Shown: piece after piece, positions 12,900 through 26,700 of the stretch
Layout: each line of letters begins with the position of its first letter
Numbering within the stretch: the stretch's first letter is position 1
Source: Xiphias gladius
Taxonomy: Eukaryota > Chordata > Actinopteri > Istiophoriformes > Xiphiidae
Reading direction: 5' to 3'
Length of the DNA: 64,000 nucleotides
Assembly (NCBI RefSeq): GCF_016859285.1
Contig: NC_053408.1
Location: 12,161,213-12,225,212 of the forward strand
Position numbers and translations under genes: made by a program
Notes under the pieces: generated by a model
What the model was told of the DNA's origin: nothing
Database searches by the model: none
What the model saw: only the letters and a program-made list of their open reading frames with translations

Positions 12900-14780
12900 G
12901 TCTCTTCAGTCTGGGTGTCTTGCTCCTCCGTGGGAGCCTTTTACATGTTTGTGCCCGGGATCCCGTTGTCTCATAATCCACCCATGCGTGTCCCCTCTTA
13001 CACCGTATTTTTCTGTGCATTTACACGTATCATTATGAGCTCAGTGGGAGTTTAACATCAGCCACCAGTCAAAAGCCTCTGAAGTTTGGCTCCCTACCAG
13101 CCAGATTGGCTGTTTATCAACGTCAGAGTCCTTCTCTGCCACTAAAACCCATTTGGCTGTTGAAATTCTTGTTTGCCTTGTGAAAAGAGACATTTTGCCT
13201 GTCTGCACACACAAATGTGGGCTTCCATTCCTTCAGCATAGAGCGAAATTCAATCTCCCAACACTAGAAGTGATCCTTTATCCTGCTGAGTCTCAGAGTG
13301 GGTGTGTTGAAGGTGTTTTGAAGTGATGTTCTTGTCATAAGCTTCTTAAGAGCCGTCTGGCTCCTGTCCTCCTCTGCAGCACATTTTCTTTTACTTTGTA
13401 GCATTTATCCGAGCACAATTAAAATCTGAACTAAATTTCAAGGTCACTGCATGGTAATAAAGATTAACCTTTTAATATTTGGTGAACAGAATTATCTACT
13501 TAAGAATTATTTTCTCATGTTGAAATCGAACAGAAGTCCTCAATTTGGGATTAGAAAAGCAACCATTAGTTTATCAAAAGAAAGATAATGGGCAACTCTT
13601 TTGTTAATTGATTAATTCTTTCAGTCTTTTTTTTCTTTTCAAGTAAAAATAGCAACAAAAAAAAGCCTTACATTCTCCGGTTCCTTCTCATATATTTGGG
13701 ATGCAGATTTACTGTATAATACTTACGCTATGTTTTTCCACTTTGTAAAGAGAAAAGAAAATGTTTAATTTTTGAAATGAGGAACACAACTGTTTTGTGT
13801 AGTTGCTACAGTATAGATAACATCTTAATACTTGTGCAAAATGTAAAGTGGCCAACTTTGTTTCCAGATATTGGAATGAAATCTGTCCTACCCAAACATG
13901 TCAGATCAGCCATGTGGGTGGCGGCATAGGTAGTGGATGGAGTACACACACGCACAGAGCGGTGGGCAGATGGCATCAGCACTGTGTTGGCGACCTCGCC
14001 CCTTTCTGTTTCCCTCTCGGGACCCGTCCAACAGCAAATAAGTCTGGCAAACAGGTGGCGCGCGTGGTTGTGCGTGCGAGGAGAGAGGACAGTGACATAA
14101 GGTTAAGCTCTCCGTACACAATGTCAGTAAAATAAAGTACCACGCTTGACCGCAGATTGAGTCGGTGCCTAGGTTAGCAGTAGGATGAATAATTCTGCCA
14201 CGGTCACTTTTTGTGAAGATAAACGACGAAGAGGCAGCGCCGGAGAGACCCCATGGACAAAGTTAGCTAATGGGAAACTAAATCAGTCAAAGCATAAAAG
14301 AGACAGTCAGTGCGGATTTTACTGTCAGTCATAAACCTCAATGCTCCATGATACATAGCATGTGAGGCATGAAGAAGAGGCATATGAAATGTTGTCATGA
14401 TCGAACACTCTCAGGAGCACCAGCAGCCCGGGCAAAACCATGATTAGGAACAAGAAATAATGAAAACCAATAATAAATAATAAAAAACATACCCTGCAGG
14501 TCAAGTGATCATCCCAAGGTCAAAACTCTAAATAACAAGTCGTTTTCTGTATAAAATTAAGACACCCGGCTTGTTGAAGTGTCCTTGAGCAACTCCCTCA
14601 CTCCCTCCGTTAATGAGACAAGGCAAGGTGATCTAAAAGAAAACTTGCCAACCGGAGTCAACAAATCATGAATTATTAATTTTAACATAAAATCTGTATG
14701 CTAATGCTGCAAAGGGGCGAACAATGAAATAAAAATGAATAAACCCGAGTTAAGGTCATCCAAGTAAAAGTAAGCAGAGT
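12900..14780. other. Gene-free stretch upstream of mpp3
   Basis: Only short reading frames without recognisable domains occur here. The segment at 13905-14140 is more GC-rich than its surroundings but shows no convincing exon or splice pair. I assign no function. Confidence 0.4.
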
Positions 14781-14799
14781 GACTGTAAACCTTGTACTC

Positions 14800-15305
14800 T
14801 TGCTCATACCGTGGACTGACGTCAGGATGAAACGTTTAGCTCAGCATAAGGCTGGAAGCAAGGGGGAAACAGCTAGCCTGGCTCTGGTCAAAGGTAGCAT
14901 ATTCTGCCATATTCCTTTTTTTTTTGTTGAACATTTACAGAAACGGACAATTCGCTGTTTCTGGACAGTTTCTTTGTTTGAGGCAGCAACTTCATCGAGT
15001 CTTTGCTGACCACCCGGCAACTGCTCTCAGCCAAGAAATAGTCCAGCACATAATCCCTCGTTAATGGCAAATTGTCCTTTCTATGAAAATTAAACAAGAT
15101 ATAACTTGTTAATTAGTTAGCTTTAGAGGTGCCATTAGGCTAGCTGTGTCCCCCTGTTACCTGTGCTATGCTAAGCTAAGATAACTGGCTGCCGGGTGTA
15201 GCTTCACATTTACTGTACAGACATGACAGTGGTATTGATCTTCTCATCAAACTCTCAGTAAGTAAGTTCATCAACTTATTTCCCAAAATGTCAAACTATT
15301 AAGTT
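14800..15305. repeat. Fold-back (inverted-arm) dispersed repeat, long copy
   Basis: The left part reads tttagctcagcataaggctg, then gggggaaacagctagcctgg. The right part carries a near reverse complement: ggctagctgtgtccccctgt, then gctatgctaagctaag. The two arms could pair into a long hairpin around a middle of about 200 bases. The right end contains cttatttcccaaaatgtcaa. The copy at 25055-25345 shares these words, so this is a dispersed family. I recognise the style as a common fish non-autonomous DNA repeat, but not its formal name. Confidence 0.65.
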
Positions 15306-16955
15306 CAGTACTGATGATATCTGCTAACCCATTCGACATTAAATGAACAATGTGTTGGATTCAGATCTTTGAAGGACATTTTTAACTGGCATCGTCTTTG
15401 TCTAATAACATAGGCAAATGAACTATGCTTCACAAAAAGATACTAGTACTTCGGCGTGATCTAATTTGATTGAAAGACAACATTATTGACAGTTAATGTA
15501 TTCTAAAGCCAGTGGAGGGGTTTCAGTCTGAAGGGCCTCTAAAATCAGATGTTCCCAAAGACCAAGGACACATCTTCCAGGTACCTGTTTTGTCTGAACA
15601 ATTAAAAACAAGGATTTGGTTTGTAATTGTATGATATAGCGAAAATCTGCGAATCCTCCCATTAGAGAAGCTCGAACCTACACGTATTTGTCGCTTTTAT
15701 TGGATAAATTACTGGACATGATAAGTCAGTAATTAATATGGTTATCAATTAATTTTCTGTGATTCAAATAATCAGTTAATTGCTTCAGGCTTCATTTTTA
15801 TTTGTTGTAGAGTTCTTCCTTCTAAAAAAAGTTTATAATCTTTTTCTCATCAGTCTATGTTAGTTCATAGAAACCATACTGAAAAGCATCCAGTTACATT
15901 TTCAGTATAGCCTCCGCTACATCTTTGCTGCTATTCAGTTTCTCCTCTAGCCTACCAGTACTTTCTTATCTGCACCATTGTATTCATTGAAGTCCTCAGT
16001 GATGCGCACGGCCACAAGCACTGCCATCGTAAATCAAGGAGGTTAGATAATACCACCATATGGCCAGTGGGAACTTTAAGCATTTAGACGATAGACTCAG
16101 CGAGTGAGAGAGAGAGAGAGAGAAAAAAAGCAGAAAGATGTAGGCTTTAATCTCTTCTCAGCTTCTTGTGATTAGAGGAAAAAGTGAGTCGGATGGAGAG
16201 AAAGAAGGTCAGAAACGGGGGCCAAGTGTGCGGGGAGGAGTGCTCAATGAAAGCAGGGAAACGCAGAGGAGGAGCGATAGGATATCCTACCTCAGAACTG
16301 CTCGCTTTGTTTTCTGAAACACGTTTTCTCATTGGAGCGGGGTTGTGCGATGGCCAACAGAGAGCCGAGGACACTTTAGTTTAACAGTTTAACTTCTTTT
16401 TAAAGTAATTCCTTATGTTAAATTGAATGGGTTTTTTTTAGATCTAATGGCTGCAGTCACACATTCTGGTCACAATTTCACGAACAAATCTAATCTTTTA
16501 TTCTTTTGCTACAAATTGGTTTTTTCACCAAGTTTCATGGATATCCTGCTGATGCAGAGACAAATGAATTGTCACAGATGCATAAATATTACCACCTTGG
16601 CTCACTGAGTTAGTTGAAGCTGTATAAATCAGTAAACTGGGCAAAGTGTGTGTATTTCTCGCCTGATAATGTGCAGAATGGATTTTTTTTGCTGCGTTTT
16701 CAGTGCCCCACTGAGTGACTGAATGAAGGGACGTACATGCTGATGGTGGGGCAGCATTAGACTGGATCAATCTGGGCATATTATTATCAATGCCTGATTG
16801 AGGCTCACCCACAGGGAGAGGTCAGAGGTCATGTCACGCTCCAGCAGTGATCCCGTGTAGAGAAGATGTATAATTACAAGACACGGGTGACGCCAGTCTG
16901 TGTGTGAACATGCGTATTTACTGAGGTGCAGCAGAAAAACACAGAGGCACAATGA
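15306..16955. other. Gene-free stretch upstream of mpp3
   Basis: No conserved coding exon is seen. A short GA run occurs near 16107-16122. At about 15715-15790 the words gtaattaatatggttatcaa and aataatcagttaattgcttc resemble a fragment of the 'ttaatcg'-type repeat seen at 19205, 33815, 35690 and 45430. Confidence 0.4.
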
Positions 16956-16959
16956 AAAT

Positions 16960-17065
16960 ACAATAAAAGAATAGTTTGGCATATTGGGAAATATATTTAT
17001 GGTGTTGATTCTCTCTCTAACTCTTGGCAAGAAAGGGATAAGTGTATCTCACAAAATGTCAAACT
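16960..17065. repeat. Short deleted copy of the fold-back repeat
   Basis: This segment contains tagtttggcatattgggaaa, a ctctctctaactcttggcaa stretch, and tgtcaaactattcc. These match the outer ends of the repeats at 14800 and 25055, with the middle missing. It reads as an internally deleted copy with inverted outer ends (agtttggcatattg against aaaatgtcaaact). Confidence 0.5.
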
Positions 17066-17069
17066 ATTC

Positions 17070-19200
17070 CTTGAAATGATAAAATATTATGATATTAAAT
17101 GCTGAAGGAAGAGATGCAAATAGATGATTTATAGCCGGTTCATCCTCCGGTAGATTGCATGGAAGATAATTTAATTCTCACGTTTGTAATGATGCCATCA
17201 GCATCAATGTGACATGAAACAGACACATAGCCAATTACCATGTGTAATAGCTCTTTTTAGAGCAGCTTAAAGAGGTTGTTTTTCATCACAGCTCAGCAGT
17301 CTGAGGCACTATTAAAAGCATTACGCTTGAAACATTTTAAAGATGGCTCCAATCTGGGCTGTGTGAACACATGTCCCCAGCTAAACAAAGGTGTGTTTGT
17401 GCAGTGGCTGCTTTTTCTAATTGCCATTTTGGCATGCTGCCATCCTGTCTTCAATCAGTGTTTTTCCAAACTATACATTTCCTTGGCAGCTGGTATGTTT
17501 TGTTAACAGCCCACAAGGGGGGAAAATGTGACAATGAAGTGAATGAGCACGACAAATAATCAAGGTCAGACAATTATAAACTGATGTTTTGATACAATTG
17601 TCAGAATATATGAGACACGATGACAGAAAAACAAAGAAAAGTTGTGATTGTTTTTAACAACTTTGACATACCAAAGTAGAAATTCTCCTCTTGTTGTATT
17701 CACAGGCAAACCCTTTGGCTACAAGTGATTTCCGTAAAAGATGACGAGGCTGATAGACGTCTCCATTCATCTGTCTTAACAGTGAACACATTTGATGAGA
17801 GCTTGTGAGCTTGCTGCGGTGCCAAACATACTGATCAGGTGCTTCTGGCTTTTGTTTATGGATGTGTGTTTGTGGTAACTGTGTACAATAAGCCAGACTG
17901 ATTTGCCTACTTTGCCAGAAAACAACACTGCAGGATTGTTCATTAATTTCAAACTCAGAGGAGATGTTGCTTCCACAGTGAAAAACACAGACTTTTACTT
18001 TCCATTTGTTTTACATAGACTACCATGTGTGCTGCCTGCAGATTTCTGGTGGGCCATCCAGTCAAGTAAATTCTTTTGTGTCTCTTAACTTCTTCATATT
18101 CATCTTTTTTAATCAATATTTTATCGTTTCCCAATAATGGAGTGCCTTTTCCAGTCCTGAAAAAGTGATGATGAAGAGAGGTATGGGTTTTGCTATGCCT
18201 GGTTGTTTGGATTACAAGCTGCCATTAAACACATCATTAAATTTGACTGAATACAGATCCTTAAAGATGCAACGGGTGGCCGCAATGAATCTGCAGTTGG
18301 AAAACATACACTTGACGATCCAAAAATGTGGTGTTTACCTTTGGAGAGTTGGCTGAGGAGCTTTCTTCTGTGAGGCTATGCAGAGAAGGCTGTTGTTTCT
18401 GCTTTTTACCAGTGATAGTGTGGAGTGGACTTGAATAGTGGATTTCATACGACCTTAATCCGGTTCTGGTCTGTGTACCTAAATAGAGTTCACGCTGTTT
18501 TGCTGGTAAAGACTGATGTGATGGATAACTGCTCTCATAAATGCCCTTCAAACTGCAGTGCGTAGGATGAAGCCTGAGCGCGTACACACACACACACTTA
18601 CACACACACACACTACTGTATGTTCACGCGGCATTTCGTTACTGCGACCCTCCCACAGATGTGTGTTTGGTGCTCAAGTCTGGTGTTTCAGCCTCCCACC
18701 TACACAGCCAGTAGTTCGAGGGGGCAGTTTAAAGGTTAGAGCAGGCATACAGCAGGTGGGTAACAAGAATGCACTGCTGCTCCACCTGATTTCCTACCGC
18801 AGGGACTGTTAATTCAGAATCTGGATGACGATCTAACCAGTGCACACAGTGACTTGATAGAGACAGCTGTGAAGGAATAGTACAAAAGCCTATGGTTCCC
18901 TCTCTTTCGTGTATAAGGGAGAGTTAGGAAATCAGACACCCTTTTTTAGTGGCCAATTTCACTATGTCTGCCTAAATCTGTTCCCTTCTGGGAAAAGATG
19001 CTTTAAATTCTTAGGGAGATACACAGAATAATGTAGCTGTGTTCATGATTTAATTTTAAGGTCTATTTTGGGAAATTTTGTCAGCCTTAAAAGATTAGCA
19101 AAGTCATGTTTACTACTGATGCCTTCCAAATAATAAATAGTAAGCATAAGTAATAAACATTCATACTTACGCTTCTTTAGAGCTTTTGGTATTTAACGTC
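17070..19200. other. Gene-free stretch upstream of mpp3
   Basis: No conserved exon is seen on either strand. An interrupted CA repeat lies at about 18583-18614. The several 60-115 codon frames lack domain signatures and fit chance expectation. Confidence 0.4.
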
Positions 19201-19204
19201 AATA

Positions 19205-19695
19205 GTAGGGTTCCAACTGCTGATTGTTTTCATTACCGATACAATCTATCAACTTTGTTTTCAGTGAATCATTTACTCTATAAAATGTCAGAAAATAGTA
19301 AAAAAAAAAAAAATTTGTCACCTTGGGCTCTGAGAAACTGTCATCTTCAGACTGCTTGTTTTGTCTGACCAACAGTCTAAAACCCAAAGATATTTAATTG
19401 ACAGTGATAAGATACAGAGAAAAGGCAGCAAATCCTCGAATTCAGAAGTGGAGTGTGTTTGGTATTTTTGCTATACCACACTAATATTCAGTCCAAATAT
19501 ACCGTCTCTACTATTCCACATTGATTTGGATTATCAGAAAATGTTACTAATGGTTTTGCACATTAATTTGTGCACACTTGTTAGGGCAACATACTGCACT
19601 GTGCATTTTCCCTCTTATCGAAAACGATTAATCAAAATTGTTGATCGCAGTGTTTTCTGTCAGTCGATTATTTGGACTAATCTTAGCTCTAGTTA
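19205..19695. repeat. Dispersed 'ttaatcg'-type repeat with inverted ends
   Basis: The left end carries cattaccgatacaatctatc and then a gtcaccttgggctctgagaa word. The right end carries cgaaaacgattaatcaaaat and cagtcgattatttggactaa, followed by cttagctctagtt. The repeat at 45430 holds the same gtcaccttgggctctgggaa word. The opposite ends are roughly inverted, as in non-autonomous DNA transposons of fish. Family assignment is not possible by eye. Confidence 0.5.
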
Positions 19696-19974
19696 CCAGT
19701 TCTAAATATTTTGCACAGTGTTGCCTGCGATAAACAATAAATGCCGACATCACATTAATGCACACTAGGACACGCAGCAAGTTTTAATATTTTTTTTTTT
19801 GAGTAAAACTTTAAACCACATCCTTACTGGGGAGTTTCTGAGCTGGCTGGTAAGAAATCTTTTGTTTGGAGTTGAGATGGGAAACCTTGAGCCCAGACAG
19901 CATGAGCAGTGACTAACAATGGTACATGAGTATATTTGATGCAAAGATCTTAACACATCCAAACACCATATAAT

Positions 19975-20050
19975 GAAATTATATTATATAATATTATATA
20001 ATATTAATATAATATATGTATAACATTATAATATATTATTATTATATTAT
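19975..20050. repeat. AT-only low-complexity tract
   Basis: About 75 bases are almost entirely A and T, with repeated atattatataat units. The tract could form a cruciform or be a slippage product. No gene signal is present. Confidence 0.7.
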
Positions 20051-20674
20051 CTGCCAGACTCTTGGATCGTGCGCACAGAGGGAGTCATTGCTACTGTGAC
20101 GTTGCCATGGTTTCAACCAAAGTGAAGGATCCTATCGGGCAAAAGTGTACAGTGTTCTCTGACCTCACTTTTCCCTAGCTCGACAGTCACACGGTATGAA
20201 ATGCAGCGAATGCTTTTCGCCTCAGTATTGCGAGCAGCTATTAATTATTCTGAAACTTCAGCACAGTAATGGGTTGATTCATCACTGTCAAGGCATGGCT
20301 GGCTGGTCGGTTGCCGTTTCAGAATGTATTTACATTTTGAAGACATTTTAAATGAGGTACTGAAACCAATTTGTATAACTTCACATTTCTCTCTATCAGC
20401 AACACAAGAGATCAGATTTTTGCTTTTATAGTCTCTTAACATCTTGCTGCACTTACCAGCATGTGAATGTTTTATCTCATTTTTAAAATACCTGTTGCAA
20501 TATGTGTCTCAAATTTTAATTGTATAGTGTAAATAAAAAGAACAATACTAACAATACAATACTAAATCTTAGATATTTTAAAGATGCAGATCTAAGCCTC
20601 TTTTTTTTGTTTGTTTGTTTGTTTTTTTACTGATTCCCAGTTGTCTGTGATATTTTTTTTTTTTTTTCCACCAG

Positions 20675-20779
20675 TGCCAACAAGAAGAGGAGAGAATTTT
20701 TAAAAAGAATTTACCGGCTTTGTTTTCCCTCCCTCCCAGTTCTCCCCCCTCTGCACCTTCCTCTGAATGGTTTGAAGCC
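20675..20779 (+). promoter_or_regulatory. mpp3: 5' UTR part of the mpp3 start exon
   Basis: A poly-T tract followed by ccaccag is a strong splice acceptor with the exon beginning at 20675. About 105 non-coding bases then lead to the ATG at 20780. The leader contains no other ATG, so the first start codon in this exon opens the mpp3 frame. Confidence 0.6.
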
Positions 20780-23700
20780 ATGCCCATCGTGTCTGCAAGC
20801 ACAGGTACACCCTAACATATACTCAAGCTACTTGTTCATTCTCCCTGATGCTTTACATATGCTTATAAATAATGCACATGCTATAGTATCATGCATAGGT
20901 TACTGCAGCTTGAATTGAGGGAATAATATCTTAGGAATGCTCTTATTGTAAGTGATGTTAGTACCAAAAATTAAGCTGAAAAGGAATCTTAAAGAAGCTT
21001 TCTGTGAGGTAAACACACCTGTTTACATGACAGAAGGTTTAACCTCCGACTTTACTTGGGTATTGGGTAGAGGAAGTTACCCAAGCGGCAAACTGACATC
21101 AAACAACCTACCATAAATTACAGTTTCCCTAAAATCTGGGGAGGGAGGACGGTGGTTACAAGTTTACAAGGGCAGATACCCGAGAAATAAACTCAGCCAT
21201 ATAATTTCTGCGACAAAGAGGAAAATGTTTTGGATTGCAGTCAAGCTTTGGGCCATGGATCTGATTTTCAGTCCAGCCAACATTTGTTGTTTCTTTTTCT
21301 GATGTCATTGTATCCTCTAAATTAAACTGCATCAAAAGAGATCTAAGATGTTCTTGATGATCCTATTATGATCCCTGAACAAGATAGAAAATACATTGTC
21401 CGTATTGAAATAGATATTAAAGAAATAAGTGTGATGACACAGTGCTTTTATTATATTGTTGTAATGATGGTGCATTTCCTGTGATAGAAAAGTGTCTATT
21501 TTCAGCCCTTTTTTAGTCTTTGATAGAGAGCAGGTGTTTGAATGGATGATTAATACATGACTCCGGGTTTATTATTCATAGGGCTGCATGAGACTCTGGC
21601 CCTGCTCACCTCTCAGCTCCACCCAGATGCCAACCATAAAGAGGACCTGGTCTTTCTCAAAGATGTCTTCAGTGAGAAGAGTATCGGTTACCTCATGAAG
21701 GTACAGCAGATATATCTGAGTAGGAGGGACCTCGTGATATTTGTGATTTTTGATATGACTTTGGGAATTGGACAAAGGGAATTCATTTAAAGACAACAAA
21801 AAAAGTAGAGCGCGAATGCAACAAAATGATCAAACTGTCCAACCAGAGCTTTTCACTTAGATACATGGTGCATTGTTGTGCAAACACACAGTGTATTTAT
21901 ATGTAAGTTTACATGGGGTATTTTAATCATAATAAAAATAAATATAAATGCATTATAAACAATAAACAATGAATAAATATAAATAATATAATAAATATTT
22001 AGCGATAGAAGTATAATATCCAACAGATTTTAATTAAAAGGAAAATGCAATTGTTCAATGGACTCAACAAACAATTCCTCATATTACAATAATGCGCATA
22101 TGCTTTTTTCGTTTGTAGCCAGGAGTTAAATTCTTAAGAGATTTATATTAGGGGAAGATGACCAGGATATACTGTAAATACAGAACAACATGGAGATGTG
22201 TATAATTGGTAGAAATACAACTTCTTTGGTATCACTTACATTTCATCAACTGATTCTTGGGAAAATAACTGTCTGTTCATAAAATATTTTATGTAAATAA
22301 GTTAATTTTTGTGTGTTGTGCACACCTGCGTGATTGCTGCTAATTCGCTGTTCACCCCAGATCCATGAGAAACTGAAGCAGTATGAGAAACAGAGCCCGA
22401 CGCCAGTCCTACACAGCGCCTCCTGTCTGGCAGAGGATGTAGGTGCAGTCTTTCCTCAGATTTCAACTCCCAAATAAATCTGAATATTAAATAATACTGT
22501 AATTAAATACCAAGTATGAGTAGGAATTGACTGTAATTAATCCCCCAAAGGTAACTTTCTAGAGTGAACTTCATGTATCTGGAGATGTGGAACAACGTTT
22601 AGAAATATTTAAGCAGTGATTTTTCTGCTTCACATTGTCAGCTGGCAGAAGAGCTTCAGAACGGGCCGCTGGAGGACGACGAGAAAGAACTGCTGCTCCT
22701 GCTGAGCACTCCTCACCTCAAGGTACACTCGACACACATTCATACTGTGTCTTTCATCGCACGTCAAGCAACTGACAGGCGCTCGACAGTGTCCCTTTTC
22801 CTTTCCACCCAGACACCCTCCCATTCCTTCTGAGGGTCTATATCTTTGATGCCATTGCCTCTCAGTACTTTCACATGGAGTTGCTCTGATTTTCCTTTAA
22901 GTTGATCATCTATTACATAACACCAGCGTCAGAGCTGGACCCCTTCCCCGTCCCTCAGACACAGACCGGACTGCCTAATTACTCTTATCAGGTGATTATG
23001 TTCACATAATTGGCTTTTCTGGGCAGTGGGAAGAGATGACGGCTGTGAAACCTGAACACTCGTTTGCAAAAGTAGCCAGTGAAGGAGATGTTATTCCTCC
23101 TTGCTTTTGTTTGTTTGTGACTTTTCTTTCCCCTAGACTTCTCATGTTTTCTTACACACTCCCTTTTCCATGGCTTTTCTTCGTTGTGTATCATTTGCTC
23201 CTCCTTGCTCTCTTTATATGTGTGTTGGTGTTTAGGCTTTTAAATCTTACCTGTCTTTTGCATGTGTCTGTGTTTGTCTTTGTAAATCGTTCATGCAGGC
23301 AGTGCTGTCAGCCCACGACACGGTGGCCCAAAAGAACTTTGACCCTGTGCTGCCGCCGCTGCCGGAGGACCTGGCGGACGACCTGGAGGAAGAGTCTGTG
23401 AAGATAGTCCGCCTGGTGAAGAACAAGGAGCCCCTGGTGAGAGTCGCCTCAGACCTGAAGACATGGCAAAATAAGAACTCGTCCGTCCCTCAGCAGCTGC
23501 TTTTTTTACGTCTTTAAGTGAGGCTTTAAAAGTTGATTTTACTTTAATGGTGCAGCTTTCAGACAGCTCCAGGGTGTGACTGTCTGTCACTGTGGGATGC
23601 TATAAAAATCCTGGTAAAGGAAATCCTTCAAACAAAGTACAAAAAATAGATTTGGTGTCAGCTTGTCAGGAACACCCGCTGAAGTGCTGCCAGTTGGGCG

Positions 23701-26700
23701 GCAACAAGCACACATTAGGATGCACTAATGATACACTAATAACAAATGTAACCACGGGGTTCCTAGCATATCAAACTACCAGCACAAACAGTGAGGTGAT
23801 CTTAATGATCAAGTATCAGAATAGCCAGTCAGAGTTTTGGCATTTACTCTAACAGGTTATTGATTTTTCCAGCAAAAGCCACCAACCTGCACACACGGGG
23901 GGGGGGGGCAGCTTTTACCAGTCCATCAGAGGATTGTATCAACTCAAAGAACTGAAGATTAGATTTGTGTTTGGAAAATCTGACTGATTGTTGCATCTCT
24001 TCTACCAGGGAGCGACTATTCGGAGAGACGAGGGGACGGGAGCTGTTATCGTGGCCAGAATCATGAGGGGAGGGGCAGCCGACCGCAGCGGTGAGACGAC
24101 GACCAGTGTTCACGCATCAAATGTCGTATCTCAAATGTCACACGTATTTCTTTTCATCATCTCTGACAAAAGAAAATGTAAATAAGGGCCTGGCTGCAGC
24201 AAAGTGCCATAAGAAAAATAATCTGACCCCCATACCTCTTTCTTATCACTGCTGATACACTGACAGAAGTGAGGACGTTACGTTGTGTAACTACATAAGC
24301 TGTCAACAGAGATCAAATCCTTGAGATTAGTGCCACGAGATTGCATATTTTGAGATTACAAACAAGGGTTGCTCCTAGCTGTTGCCATGGAGATGTTATC
24401 GACTTTATGCCAACAGAAAATTGTCTTTTTTTTTTCGTTCACATCTTAGCCTCATACTCTTAGTGGTGCTCCACATGCTGGGATTTTCCTTTGCTTTATT
24501 TTTCTTGGCTAGTAGGTTTGTTTTCAGTGGACTCGTTTTGTGGGTGTGGGCTGTGTTTGTGTTTCCAGGGCTGGTGCATGTAGGGGACGAGCTTCGGGAG
24601 GTCAACGGAAACCTGATAACCCACAGAAGGCCCGATGAAATAAGTCAGATTCTGGTAAAGAGGAAAAAAAAAAAAAGCTTTTCCATGTAGTATAATAATA
24701 GTTCAGATACTGATGATTACTGTGGATACAGTGGATGACGGTGCTGCTCTGATGTTTTTCATCAGTCCCAGTCACAAGGCTCCATCACACTCAAAATCAT
24801 CCCAGCAGTTGTAGAGGAGGACAAACTGAAGGAAAGCAGGGTGAGGACTTAATGTCTATGTATACAACCAGTTTTCTTCAGAAAGAGTCAACAACCACTT
24901 ACTCCGCCTCCTAAAACTGGGAAAAGATTTCTATTTAATTGTTTGATTGATGTTTATAATAATTTTACACACGAGACTTTTGTTGCGTTGTTGGCTTTTA
25001 ATCGATGACTTGCACTCATTGATAATGTCATTATGATTTATCACTGGATAAATAGAGGGTTCAACAACATTTTGGGAGATACGCTTATTGTGTTTGCTTT
25101 CTTGGTGAGAGTTAGATTAGAAGATTTATACCACTCTCATATCCGTTCAAGCCAGCATTTAGTTAGCTTAGCTTAGCATAAAGATTGGAAACGGGGGGGA
25201 AACAGCTAGCCTGGCTCTGTCCAAAGGCAACAAAATCCGCCTACTTCATATTTAGTGGACAGACGTGAGAGTGGTATTCATTTTCTCATCTAACTCTCAG
25301 CAAGAAGGCAGATAAGCGTATTTCCCTTAAATGTCAAACTACTTTCAAGTTACCACTGCTAACGGAATATTCCTGCTCCCTCCAGGTCTACCTTCGGGCT
25401 TTGTTTGACTACACCCCCTTTGAGGACAAGGCCACGCCATGCCAAGAGGCAGGACTTCCCTTTAACAGGGGAGACATTCTTCAGGTGGTGAGCCAGGAAG
25501 ATGCCACCTGGTGGCAGGCCAAGAAGGTGGGCGACTGTAACCTGCGCGCCGCCCTCATCCCCTCCACGCAGTTCCAGGAGAGGTAGTCGGCAGGAAATCA
25601 GGTGTCAAATAAATAACTTCTTACCTTATGTCAGAACTGTAAGAAATCTTTTTTTCTTGCCAGGCGCCTGAGATACAGGATGAAAATGGGCACCTTTCCT
25701 GCTCCTGTGTCCCCAAGAGCTCCTACATGTAAGCCTTGTTTTACCTCTGTAATCACGATTATCTTGCATTATAACCTTAAATGTACAAGAAGCTTAGATC
25801 TGCAGACACCGCTCGTATTACAGGTCAAATCTAATCTATCCAAGGAGATACAGAAAAGAGATTATGTAAAGAGAACAGGGGATCTAAGGTTAATCTCTGG
25901 AAAAAAATGGAATCCATCGTTTCATTCTCTAATCCAATTATAAAAAAGTAAAATGAAACAAAGTGGTTTGAAAAACAGCAGGTGGTGTTTAAGTCAGTTC
26001 TTTTCTTGTATCTGCACAAAAGCTAAACTCTTTAACTCTCACTAAACTTTAAAAAGATGTAGAAATGTCTCTGTGTAATGATGTGGTTGTAAAGGTGGTG
26101 CCATTGAACCAAAAAAAAGGTTAAGAGTACAAGAACACTTTGAATCAGGTAAAAGCCTTCATCTTCTGCCGACTTTCTTTAATGGACATATGCAAAGCAG
26201 GCAGGAGATGGCTATAAAGAAAAGCGGATAAATTGATGAGGTATTTCCAAGCACAGATGCAATTTAGATGTGACATTTGGAAGATAATGTTGACAGACAA
26301 TTTGAGAAAGCGTACTTCACTAGGAGGTGCCGAACGGTGGTTGTTATATTCTGTAAAACTCTACAGTGATACTGTGTGTTATTCCTTGCATTGCTGTCCT
26401 CAGATGACCGTGCTGAGAGAGGTATGTAGACAAACCCTCATGTCAGAACACATCTCTCGTCCCTGGACCGACTACATGTTTTCATGGCTGAATTTCTCTA
26501 TGAAATTCTAATCAGCAGCCCACCTTTCGCCCACAGTTTGCCCCTCTTTTGGCCCTTACAGTTGACATCGCACCAACCCCCCCCCCCATCTGTCTGTCAA
26601 AGTTACTTCACTTAACCTGCTGTGTTCTGACATCGAAGTACCCTCGACATCGACCTCTCCCCCCTCCTCTTACCCTGTCTTCTCTTCTTGTTTCCTCCAT

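Noticed and set aside
12655-13020. 121-codon minus-strand frame rich in Phe and Leu
   Set aside because: It is the reverse reading of the acaaagagac minisatellite; the Lys-rich plus-strand frame is the other side of the same artefact.
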